Origin: Bacillota bacterium
GTDB taxonomy: Bacteria; Bacillota; Clostridia; Lachnospirales; Cellulosilyticaceae
NCBI GenBank assembly: GCA_023457875.1
Contig: JAEXBC010000410.1
Location: 1-11,654, forward strand
Length of the DNA: 11,654 nucleotides
Reading direction: 5' to 3'
Position 1 is the first letter of the stretch; every line of letters starts with the position of its first letter. Shown piece after piece: positions 1-6,166 of this stretch. Below the pieces are notes generated by a model. The model saw only the letters and a program-made list of their open reading frames with translations. It had not been told where the DNA came from and searched no databases. The translations under genes were made by a program, and so were the position numbers.

Positions 1-192
1 GTAGTAGAGAATGAAAGCATCAAAGTGGTGGAAGCCTCATGCCCTGATCAGATTTGTAAGGAATTTGGTACGATCAAAGATGAAGGAGAAGTCATTATTT
101 GCCTGCCACACAAGCTTTATATTCAAATTGTGTCAGAAGCAGAGGGTAAAACAAATAAAACAAATGAAGAAATAGACGTTATTGTCCATTAG
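1..192 (+). CDS. NusG domain II-containing protein (3' end only)
   Basis: The window opens inside this gene; 63 codons and a TAG stop are visible. The fragment carries the cysteine pattern of the NusG_II family: a CPDQIC motif (fragment residues 14-19), then an IICLPHKL stretch (32-39). The family usually consists of small proteins with one N-terminal membrane segment and an extracytoplasmic domain related to NusG domain II; that N-terminal part lies outside the window. In Clostridia these genes often sit beside Gx-transporter, ApbE-type flavin transferase, FMN-binding or polyprenyl synthase genes, which suggests a role in membrane redox or quinone biology, but no reaction is established. The stop codon overlaps the ribosome binding site of the next gene, so the two are surely co-transcribed. 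The tail after the domain (EGKTNKTNEEIDVIVH) is low in complexity and probably flexible. Confidence 0.85.
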   Translation, partial: VVENESIKVVEASCPDQICKEFGTIKDEGEVIICLPHKLYIQIVSEAEGKTNKTNEEIDVIVH

Positions 193-201
193 GAGTAAAA
201 A

Positions 202-726
202 ATGAAGCAAACGAGACACCTAATATTTATGTCCTTATTGGTTAGTATGGCTTTGGCACTTCACTTAATAGAGCGAACGATTCCTGTCCCCTTTTTAACG
301 GCAGGTGCAAAACTAGGACTTGCCAATTTAGTTACAGTACTTGCCTTATATAGCTTAGAGAAAAAGTCAGATGTGATTAAAATCATAACAGCAAGGCTGC
401 TTTTAAGTAGTATCTTTGGGGGAAGTATTTCAGGTTTAATGTACGGTAGCATGGGGGCAATCTTAAGCTTTTTAGTAATGGTTGGAATCAAAGAAGGTCT
501 AAAAGAAAAGGTCAGCATTATTGGCGTCAGCGCAGCAGGAGCTGTTTTTCATAACATTGGACAGCTCATTGTTGCAGCCTTGATTGTACAAAATATAGGC
601 GTTATGATGTATCTCCCCTTTCTTTCTATAGCAGGCATTGTGACAGGAATTTTTATAGGGATGTCGGCAAATTATGTGATGGCACACATGAAAAAACTCA
701 ATTGGCCATCGCAAATAGATAAATGA
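202..726 (+). CDS. Gx transporter family membrane protein (formerly called heptaprenyl diphosphate synthase component I)
   Basis: This 174-residue protein is hydrophobic over most of its length, with about five or six membrane segments (roughly residues 5-25, 32-52, 58-75, 80-97, 108-130 and 138-160). The N-terminal pattern with HLIERTIPVPF and GAKLGLANLVTVLAL is typical of the Gx family (Pfam Hpre_diP_synt_I). The old name implied isoprenoid synthesis, but the family resembles the substrate-binding subunits of ECF-type transporters, so small-molecule uptake is more likely; the substrate is unknown. The start is the ATG at 202, six bases after an AGGAG that begins inside the stop codon of the NusG-II gene. 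The prenyl synthase gene that often follows in related genomes is absent here: the next gene is unrelated. No clear terminator lies between this gene and 803, so some read-through is possible. Confidence 0.85.
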   Translation: MKQTRHLIFMSLLVSMALALHLIERTIPVPFLTAGAKLGLANLVTVLALYSLEKKSDVIKIITARLLLSSIFGGSISGLMYGSMGAILSFLVMVGIKEGLKEKVSIIGVSAAGAVFHNIGQLIVAALIVQNIGVMMYLPFLSIAGIVTGIFIGMSANYVMAHMKKLNWPSQIDK

Positions 727-761
727 TGGGAAAGTGCTAGCCATGACAAGGGTATTTATAT

Positions 762-767
762 TATAAT
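762..767 (+). promoter_or_regulatory. Candidate -10 box (TATAAT) upstream of the anchored-protein gene
   Basis: A perfect TATAAT lies 35 bases before the GTG start at 803, in a short AT-rich gap. No good -35 box sits at 16-18 bases; the nearest candidate (ATGACA, 743-748) is only 13 bases away. This is a weak promoter call based on the -10 box and its position. Confidence 0.35.
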
Positions 768-802
768 AAGCCTGATAGATAACTTTAAGGGGGAGAAAGA
801 TA

Positions 803-2437
803 GTGGAAGAAAACAATACGTTTGAAGAGAATAAGATAAATGGGGCTAAAAAAAGTAATAAAAAGCTTTTAGCCATTATAGTAGGTGTGGCAGTTGTTCT
901 AGCCCTCACTGTAGGGGTTTTAGCAAAGAATTTCATGGGTGGCAGTGGTGTGAAAGCGGTTAACCTTAGAACTTTAGAGGGAACCCCACAAGAGATCATT
1001 ATTGCAGCCATGAAGAATAATCAAGACCAAGCCAGAAGTGAGGCCCAGTGGCTTGAAGAAAAGACTGGTGGCAAGGTGCTTCAAGATATTTTATCATCGG
1101 AAGCTGTGCGATTAGGCTTTGAGTGTACCTTGGATAGCATTGAAGGCGATGAACAGCTCAAGATGGCAAATGCTTACATAAAGGGTGTAGGACTAGTTGG
1201 GGATTTAGCTTATACCAAGGATGGAGATAAGTTCGATGCAAGCCTTAAGGCAAAACAAGGTCAATTAGAGTTACTAGGATATAATGTTTATAAAGACGGC
1301 ACTGAAGTCGGCATGGATATCCCACAACTTTTTGATAATCCATATGCTATTAAACTAGATACCTTTGTGGAAGACTATAAGAACTCTGCGTTTCGAGAGA
1401 TAACTGGTGAAACTGATATTGACCAAGAACAACTAGATGAACTAGTAGCTATGTATAAGGCAGTTGGTGAATACATGAATGGTATTTTAACCATACAAAG
1501 TAATCCAGAATACATGGATAAGTTTCAGACTTTATATGAAGAGATGATTCGTGATATCGACTTTACAGAAAATGGTACAAAGACAGTCACTTGTGGTAGT
1601 AAATCAGAAGTGTGTAAGGTGTATTCAGCGCCCTTAACAGCTGAACAATGTAATAAATACAGTAAGCAATTAATCAATACTATGTTAGAATTTGACTTTA
1701 TGCAAAGTTTTATTGAATTTATGGCAAAAGAACAGGGTATAACAAAGGATGAAGTGTTGAATCAAATAACATCTACGAATGAAGAGATTGATTATGATGT
1801 TAATGTTGAAATTTGGACTGATGAGCACTTTATTCGTGGGGGTACTATTCATCTAGCCAATCATTCTTTTGAAGAAGCTACAACAGATATAGAACTTAGA
1901 TTTGCAGGAGAAAAATATATAAGTGACGAGACATACCTGAGCATTCGTACTAACGGTGGTGTTGAGGCAGCTGATGCGGTATTCACTTTAACAAATAATA
2001 TGGGTGAAAATAGTGATGTTGTTAAGAGTGGTATCACCTTGGACGTCTCATCAGCTGGTGAAACAATGTCAATGACCTATGATTTAGATTATAATACAAA
2101 GGCTCAAAAAGATAATCTTAATATGAATTTGAAGATAGAGGTACCTGATGAAGGTAAGATTTTGTTAGCAGCAAAAGGTGACAAAGTGGTAAATGCTTCT
2201 ACAAAAGAGATTTCCACGACAATCCATGAGATTTCCTATGATATAGAGGATGGTGATTATCATGGAAAGCTTAACTTAGTACTGAACTTTGTAGCTAAAG
2301 CCATTAAACCAGATGATATTCAAAGAGATACAACAAGAGAGACAAAATATATTTTAGAGATGTCTATGGAAGAATTGACTTCTGTAATGGAAAATATACA
2401 AGCGAGCATAGAAGCCTTTAGTGGCGGACTTTTTTAG
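803..2437 (+). CDS. Membrane-anchored extracytoplasmic protein of unknown function
   Basis: The 544-residue product starts at a GTG preceded by AAGGGGGAG at good spacing. Residues 1-21 are polar and rich in Asn, Glu and Lys and end in KKSNKK; residues 22-41 form one strong hydrophobic segment. The remaining 500 or so residues are hydrophilic, so the protein should have an N-in topology with a large domain outside the membrane. That domain shows repeated alternating beta-like stretches, especially after residue 330, and only a few cysteines. There is no enzyme motif, cell-wall sorting signal or repeat I can name. Its overall plan (short basic head, one anchor, long beta-rich ectodomain) resembles uncharacterised DUF families of Clostridia. 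A zinc-ribbon gene follows after 24 bases on the same strand, probably in the same transcript. Function is unknown. Confidence 0.8.
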   Translation: MEENNTFEENKINGAKKSNKKLLAIIVGVAVVLALTVGVLAKNFMGGSGVKAVNLRTLEGTPQEIIIAAMKNNQDQARSEAQWLEEKTGGKVLQDILSSEAVRLGFECTLDSIEGDEQLKMANAYIKGVGLVGDLAYTKDGDKFDASLKAKQGQLELLGYNVYKDGTEVGMDIPQLFDNPYAIKLDTFVEDYKNSAFREITGETDIDQEQLDELVAMYKAVGEYMNGILTIQSNPEYMDKFQTLYEEMIRDIDFTENGTKTVTCGSKSEVCKVYSAPLTAEQCNKYSKQLINTMLEFDFMQSFIEFMAKEQGITKDEVLNQITSTNEEIDYDVNVEIWTDEHFIRGGTIHLANHSFEEATTDIELRFAGEKYISDETYLSIRTNGGVEAADAVFTLTNNMGENSDVVKSGITLDVSSAGETMSMTYDLDYNTKAQKDNLNMNLKIEVPDEGKILLAAKGDKVVNASTKEISTTIHEISYDIEDGDYHGKLNLVLNFVAKAIKPDDIQRDTTRETKYILEMSMEELTSVMENIQASIEAFSGGLF

Positions 2438-2461
2438 TATAGTAATAAGGAGGGCAATAAA

Positions 2462-2734
2462 ATGAGCGTTGAATCTAGAATGGATGAATTCGAAAGGGTA
2501 TCTAACAAACAGATTAAGTCAGATATTAAAGGTCGAATGGAAGACTTTAAGGAAGTAGATAAATCTCAAACACATACCGGCAAAGAAAAGTCAAGCACCT
2601 TACCTTATGGGCTAAAGCGTTTTAGATCATGTCCTCATTGTGATGAATTTATGGAAATCCACGAAGTAAAGGATAAACAAGCTATTTATCATTGTCCAAA
2701 TTGCAACCGAAGAATCAGTATTGACATTGAATAA
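2462..2734 (+). CDS. Small zinc-ribbon protein
   Basis: This 90-residue soluble protein has a charged N-terminal half and a C-terminal zinc ribbon. The ribbon has two CxxC knuckles, CPHC (57-60) and CPNC (78-81), 17 residues apart, which should bind one zinc ion. The N-terminal half contains two similar segments 19 residues apart (RMDEFERV at 6-13 and RMEDFKEV at 25-32), probably helical. The ATG start has a strong AAGGAGGG site upstream and lies 24 bases after the anchored-protein gene, so the pair is likely an operon. Ribbons of this size are found in regulators, assembly factors and nucleic-acid-binding proteins; nothing here decides between them. A long hairpin with a T-run follows and probably ends the transcript. 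Confidence 0.78.
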   Translation: MSVESRMDEFERVSNKQIKSDIKGRMEDFKEVDKSQTHTGKEKSSTLPYGLKRFRSCPHCDEFMEIHEVKDKQAIYHCPNCNRRISIDIE

Positions 2735-2737
2735 ATG

Positions 2738-2834
2738 AAAAGGCTACTATGCAATCAATCAGCATCTACACTTTAGCTAAACTATTTTAGTTAAGGAGGG
2801 TAGTGTTTCGAGAAATTTGCGTAGTAGTTTTTTT
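2738..2834 (+). terminator. Long two-part hairpin with T-run; terminator or small structured RNA
   Basis: The outer stem pairs CTACTATGCAA (2744-2754) with TTGCGTAGTAG (2817-2827): 11 pairs with one G-T wobble, followed by seven T residues (2828-2834) and preceded by A/G bases that can extend the stem. Inside is a second hairpin, CTTTAGCTAAA (2771-2781) with TTTAGTTAAGG (2786-2796), 11 pairs including wobbles around the loop CTAT. A short CTAC/GTAG pairing (2766-2769 with 2800-2803) may join the two. The T-run and position after the zinc-ribbon gene support termination. The interior is larger than a simple terminator needs, so a separate RNA role is possible. Confidence 0.65.
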
Positions 2835-2865
2835 ATGATAGGGCATATCTAAGTACCTATAGCAT

Positions 2866-2878
2866 ACAATTTAATTGT
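2866..2878. repeat. Short inverted repeat ACAATT-t-AATTGT upstream of the MocR-type gene
   Basis: This 13-bp palindrome with a single central base lies 58 bases before the start of the MocR-type regulator. A binding site for that protein or another regulator is possible. AT-rich palindromes of this length also occur by chance, and I could not place a convincing promoter next to it. Confidence 0.25.
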
Positions 2879-2935
2879 GGATATGGCTTTATTTACACAA
2901 AGGATAAGTTATTCTTTAGATAAGGAGAGATAATC

Positions 2936-4390
2936 TTGATTTATTCTACACTCACATTTAATCAACAATTACCTATTCATCAGCAAATTGAAGCATATAT
3001 AGAAAAAGCCATTAATGAGGGACTCCTTATTAAAGGGAGCAAATTGCCCTCTACTAGAGAGGCAAGTAAAATACTTAAAATCAGTAGAAACACGGTGTTA
3101 GCTGCATATGAGAACTTAGAAAGTAAGGGGATTATCTATAGTATTAAAGGGAAGGGCTCCTTTGTAAAATGGGAGGCGAAACATCAGTCTAAAGAAGTGG
3201 ATATCTCTTGGAGTGAGAGAATAAGTGATTATGGCAAAATATGCAATGAGATGGACATTATAAAGACAGAATATGGCTACAAAAAAGGAATGATTTCTTT
3301 TAAAAGTATTGCACCAGAGGGAAGTCTATTTGATATGGAGGAATTTAAAAGAGCCTTTCAAGAAGTGATTTCCTTAGAGGGTGAAAAGCTTCTTAATTAT
3401 GGCTATGCAAAGGGCTATAGAGCGCTAATTTACTATCTTACAGATTATATGGAAGCAAAGGGTGTGGATATAAAGGGAAAGGATATTCTGATTACCAATG
3501 GTTTTACGGAGGGACTAGATATCCTGTTTAGTGCCTATACTAGACCTAATGATGTGGTATTATGTGAGTCACCTACACATCATACCACACTAAAAATGAT
3601 GAAGGCTTATGGCTTAAAGGTGATAGGCCTTCAAATGGATGAGCAGGGGATTGTACCAGAGGCATTAGAAAGTGCAATCAAGAAGTATCAGCCTAAGTGG
3701 TTGTACTTAACCCCCTCTTATCAAAATCCTACTGGCATTGTAATGAGTGGAGAAAGAAGAAGGGCAGTCTATAGCCTTTTGTGTGAATATAAGCTGCCTT
3801 GCATAGAGGATGGCTTTAATGAAGAACTTTTATATTCTGCTTCTCATATGATGCCCCTTATGGCCCTTACAGGCAGCAGCAACCATGTAGTCTATGTAGG
3901 TAGCCTTTCAAAAATCTTATTTCCCGGTTTAAGGCTGGGCTGGATTATGGCAGATGAAGGGTGCATCGATATGCTGGAAAGTGTAAAAAGAGCTAAAAAC
4001 ATTCATACCTCCTTTTTAGATCAAGCCATATTTGTGCAATATATGAAAAGTGGAAGCTTCGAAAGATATGTTAAAAAAGCTAGGAAGTATTATGGTGATA
4101 AATATCTCTACACCTTAGAACAGGTAAAAGCCTATATTCCCTATAAGAAATTATGGGGTGAGGGAGGTCTTCACATTTTTATTGATCTAGACGATACAAT
4201 AGATACACGAGAGGTACTAAAGAGCTGCTATAAAAGGGGTGTGTTATTTTTACCTGGGGACGTTTTTGAACCAAGTGGTAAAAAGAGCTCTAGCCTAAGA
4301 CTTGGTTTTGCAAGGCTTGATGAAAGGGAAATTAGAGAAGGCATCCAGATTATCGGAGAAGTGGTCAATCAGTATCTAGGTCGTGAATAA
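2936..4390 (+). CDS. MocR-family transcriptional regulator (GntR-type winged helix plus class I aminotransferase domain)
   Basis: The 484-residue length and two-domain order are typical of MocR/PdxR/GabR regulators. Residues 8-75 are a GntR-type winged helix (LPSTREASKILKISRNT helix-turn-helix, then the YSIKGKGSFV wing). Residues 115-480 are a fold-type I PLP domain: QNPTG (263-267), ED (291-292) with Asp292 for the pyridine nitrogen, SLSK with Lys326 for the internal aldimine, and RLGFA with Arg455 for the ligand carboxylate. Such proteins sense PLP or a PLP-amino-acid adduct and control vitamin B6, GABA or amino-acid genes. No target lies beside it in divergent orientation, so the regulon is unknown. 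The TTG start at 2936 is supported by AAGGAGA seven bases upstream. Position 294 is Phe, where GabR has a Tyr that contacts PLP. Confidence 0.9.
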   Translation: MIYSTLTFNQQLPIHQQIEAYIEKAINEGLLIKGSKLPSTREASKILKISRNTVLAAYENLESKGIIYSIKGKGSFVKWEAKHQSKEVDISWSERISDYGKICNEMDIIKTEYGYKKGMISFKSIAPEGSLFDMEEFKRAFQEVISLEGEKLLNYGYAKGYRALIYYLTDYMEAKGVDIKGKDILITNGFTEGLDILFSAYTRPNDVVLCESPTHHTTLKMMKAYGLKVIGLQMDEQGIVPEALESAIKKYQPKWLYLTPSYQNPTGIVMSGERRRAVYSLLCEYKLPCIEDGFNEELLYSASHMMPLMALTGSSNHVVYVGSLSKILFPGLRLGWIMADEGCIDMLESVKRAKNIHTSFLDQAIFVQYMKSGSFERYVKKARKYYGDKYLYTLEQVKAYIPYKKLWGEGGLHIFIDLDDTIDTREVLKSCYKRGVLFLPGDVFEPSGKKSSSLRLGFARLDEREIREGIQIIGEVVNQYLGRE

Positions 4391-4426
4391 TTACTTTATA
4401 TTTTTGTACCACAAAATAGTAAATTA

Positions 4427-4435
4427 TGGTATAAT
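4427..4435 (+). promoter_or_regulatory. Extended -10 promoter (TGgTATAAT) for cheY
   Basis: TG, one base, then a perfect TATAAT (4430-4435) forms an extended -10 element. No -35 box lies at 17 bases; TTGTAC (4404-4409) is 20 bases away. Extended -10 promoters can work without a -35. The implied start near 4442 gives cheY a leader of about 115 bases. TTGTACCA (4404-4411) and TGGTATAA (4427-4434) form an imperfect inverted repeat overlapping this promoter. Confidence 0.6.
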
Positions 4436-4453
4436 TTTCATGTTGAAAAGTAA

Positions 4454-4488
4454 AATAAGTAAGCTTATTGAGTACTCAAAAAAATAAG
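4454..4488 (+). repeat. Palindrome cluster in the cheY leader
   Basis: CTTATT (4464-4469) can pair with AATAAG either upstream (4454-4459) or downstream (4483-4488), which gives two mutually exclusive hairpins. Between them lies a perfect 12-bp palindrome, TTGAGTACTCAA (4468-4479). All of this falls inside the predicted 5' leader. The stems are short and AT-rich, so the structural evidence is suggestive only. Confidence 0.4.
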
Positions 4489-4556
4489 TGATTTTGTACC
4501 AATAACAATAAAAAATAATAAAAAAATGATTAGACTTGATATGTGAGGTGAGAACG

Positions 4557-4919
4557 ATGGCAAAAATAATGGTTGTTGACGATGCAGCATTTATGCGTAT
4601 GATGTTAAAGGATATTTTAACAAAAAGTGGCTATGAAGTTATTGGAGAAGCAGAAAATGGCTTAAGGGCGGTGGAAAGGTATAATGAACTTTCACCAGAT
4701 CTTACTTTAATGGATATTACAATGCCAGAGCTTGATGGTATTCAAGCTGTTAAACGTATAAAAGAAATTGACCCAAATGCTAAGATCATTATGTGTTCTG
4801 CAATGGGCCAACAAGCAATGGTGCTTGAATCTATTCAAGCAGGTGCTAGAGATTTTATTGTTAAACCTTTTCAAAAAGATCGCATTGTAGAAGCTGTATC
4901 AAAAGTATTGAGTTATTAA
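4557..4919 (+). CDS. cheY: Chemotaxis response regulator CheY
   Basis: This is a single receiver domain of 120 residues with no output domain, the usual CheY length. The key residues are all present: acidic pair Asp8-Asp9, phospho-acceptor Asp53 (in LMDITMPELDG), Ser81, and Lys103 (in FIVKPF). The N-terminus (VDDAAFMRMMLKDIL) closely matches the CheY of Bacillus and Clostridium. Phosphorylated CheY binds the flagellar switch; in Gram-positive bacteria this favours smooth swimming. The start chosen is ATG 4557, preceded by GAGGTGAG at 4545-4552; an in-frame TTG at 4536 would add seven residues and lacks a site. No cheA, cheC or flagellar gene is adjacent, so the gene is monocistronic, between its own promoter and a strong terminator. 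It might serve another receiver pathway, but sequence similarity favours true CheY. Confidence 0.93.
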   Translation: MAKIMVVDDAAFMRMMLKDILTKSGYEVIGEAENGLRAVERYNELSPDLTLMDITMPELDGIQAVKRIKEIDPNAKIIMCSAMGQQAMVLESIQAGARDFIVKPFQKDRIVEAVSKVLSY

Positions 4920-4955
4920 GAAAATGAGATACCATTTGCTATTTTAAGAATATGT

Positions 4956-5002
4956 AAGAGTATAATCATAGAGGTTTATAGCCTTTGATTATACTCTTTT
5001 TT
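4956..5002 (+). terminator. Intrinsic terminator of cheY
   Basis: AAGAGTATAATCA (4956-4968) pairs perfectly with TGATTATACTCTT (4986-4998), 13 pairs. A small inner stem (GAGG with CCTT) closes part of the 17-base loop, and a six-T run spans 4997-5002. It lies 37 bases after the cheY stop. The A residues on the 5' side could let it work weakly on the other strand too, though no minus-strand gene faces it. Confidence 0.93.
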
Positions 5003-5060
5003 GCTATATTCACTTAGGGACCTATATCATTATGCTTCTTTATAGCCAGGGCATTCATGA

Positions 5061-5084
5061 AATATGACAAAGCGTAGTCATATT
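5061..5084. repeat. Inverted repeat AATATGAC-N8-GTCATATT upstream of the radical SAM gene
   Basis: Two perfect 8-bp arms are separated by AAAGCGTA, 58 bases before the radical SAM start. The shape is that of a dimeric repressor or activator site. It is followed by AT-rich sequence (TATTATACGTGTTATATT) that could hold a -10 box, but I could not fix a clear promoter. There is no T-run, so it is not a terminator. Confidence 0.4.
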
Positions 5085-5142
5085 ATACGTGTTATATTAA
5101 GATAGGAGAGTATACTTTAGAGAAAATATAGGAGATAAACCA

Positions 5143-6030
5143 ATGGAATTTATACCTTGTAAGTCTATTATTAGTCGCACAAAGAATAGAAGCTGGTTTG
5201 GAAGTCGTTACAATATGAATATTTACAGAGGATGTTCCCACGGCTGTATTTATTGTGATAGCCGTAGTGAATGTTATCAAATCGAGGATTTTGATAGGGT
5301 AAGGGCAAAGGAAAATGCCTTAGTGATTATAGAAAAGCAATTAAAGGGAAGACTGGGAAAGGGCGTCATATCCACTGGGGCCATGTCAGACCCCTATAAC
5401 CCCTTTGAAAAGCAGTATCAGTTAACTAGGGGAGCACTAGAGCTCATCAATAAGTATCGCTTTGGTATAGGGATTGCTACAAAAAGCAGTTTGATTCAAC
5501 GAGATATTGATGTATTAGAGCAGATTAACAAGCATTCCCCGGTTATTATTAAGATGACAGTAACCACTTGCGATGATGCCCTTAGCAAAATTGTTGAGCC
5601 AAATGTATGCCCTTCTTCAGAACGTTTTAAGAGTATAAAAATGCTTTCAGAGGCAGGTATCTTTTGTGGCCTATTAATGATGCCTATCTTGCCTTTCATT
5701 GAGGATCAAGAAGAGAATATAGTAGGGATTGTACGTCTTGCAGCAGAAAATGGTGCTAACTTTATTTATCCAGCACTAGGGATGACCTTAAGGCAGAGGC
5801 AAAGAGAATGGTACTATGATAAGCTAGAGGAGCATTTTCCACATTTGAAGGAAAAATATCAAAGGCAATATGGCTATCGTTATCAATGTACAAGTACCAA
5901 GGTAAAAAAGCTATGGCCTATTTTTGTAGAGGAGTGCAAAAAACATGGTTTACTCTATAAGATGCCAGACATTATAAAGGTGTACCAATCGGGCTATTGG
6001 CAAGAAGAGCAGCTCAGCTTATTTGACTGA
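5143..6030 (+). CDS. SPL-family radical SAM protein
   Basis: The 295-residue protein carries the radical SAM motif CSHGCIYC (Cys31, Cys35, Cys38), which holds a 4Fe-4S cluster that cleaves S-adenosylmethionine. The family signature SDPYNPFE follows at 82-89, then QLTRGALELI, and the protein ends in QLSLFD, a tail often seen in this group. It belongs to the wide COG1533 family related to spore photoproduct lyase. It lacks the long N-terminal extension of true spore photoproduct lyases and is closer to the short members whose substrates are unknown, so DNA repair should not be assumed. The ATG at 5143 follows an AGGAG (5130-5134) at eight bases. It is a single-gene unit upstream of the methyltransferase gene, and no terminator is visible between the two. 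Confidence 0.88.
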   Translation: MEFIPCKSIISRTKNRSWFGSRYNMNIYRGCSHGCIYCDSRSECYQIEDFDRVRAKENALVIIEKQLKGRLGKGVISTGAMSDPYNPFEKQYQLTRGALELINKYRFGIGIATKSSLIQRDIDVLEQINKHSPVIIKMTVTTCDDALSKIVEPNVCPSSERFKSIKMLSEAGIFCGLLMMPILPFIEDQEENIVGIVRLAAENGANFIYPALGMTLRQRQREWYYDKLEEHFPHLKEKYQRQYGYRYQCTSTKVKKLWPIFVEECKKHGLLYKMPDIIKVYQSGYWQEEQLSLFD

Positions 6031-6166
6031 AATTTGGAAGAAAATGCATAGGTTTTGCATAAAGATGAGAAGGAATGGATTGACAGTTGCTTATTTGAAT
6101 GAAAAATGATAGGGTAAATTTATAAGATGAGGCTAAGGCAGAGGGGATAAGGATTAAGGAGAGCAC

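Larger units (their letters stand above)
4402..4501 (+). repeat. Direct repeat TTTTGTACCA flanking the cheY promoter and leader
   Basis: Identical 10-mers occur at 4402-4411 and 4492-4501, 90 bases apart, one just upstream of the -10 box and one in the leader. The first nine bases occur again at 9225-9233 inside a terminator stem. They may be paired operators or a chance match in AT-rich DNA. Confidence 0.35.

Noticed and set aside
499..1011. Open minus-strand frame of 170 codons across the Gx gene end and the anchored-protein start
   Set aside because: It lies antisense to two well-supported genes, has no domain pattern, and its composition is that of a shadow frame.
2803..2838. GTG mini-frame (11 codons) after AAGGAGG inside the long hairpin
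   Set aside because: Spacing of three to four bases is too short for initiation, and the AAGGAGG is explained as part of the inner stem.
2892..2920. TTTACA-N17-TTTAGA promoter-like pair before the MocR-type gene
   Set aside because: It would start transcription inside the ribosome binding site at 2922-2928, leaving no usable leader.
4536..4556. Longer cheY from an in-frame TTG at 4536
   Set aside because: The added seven residues are absent from typical CheY proteins and GAGGTGAG at 4545-4552 points to ATG 4557.
6080..6110. Perfect -35 box TTGACA upstream of the methyltransferase gene
   Set aside because: The only passable -10 (AATGAT, 6105-6110) is 19 bases away and matches four of six bases, so no promoter is called.
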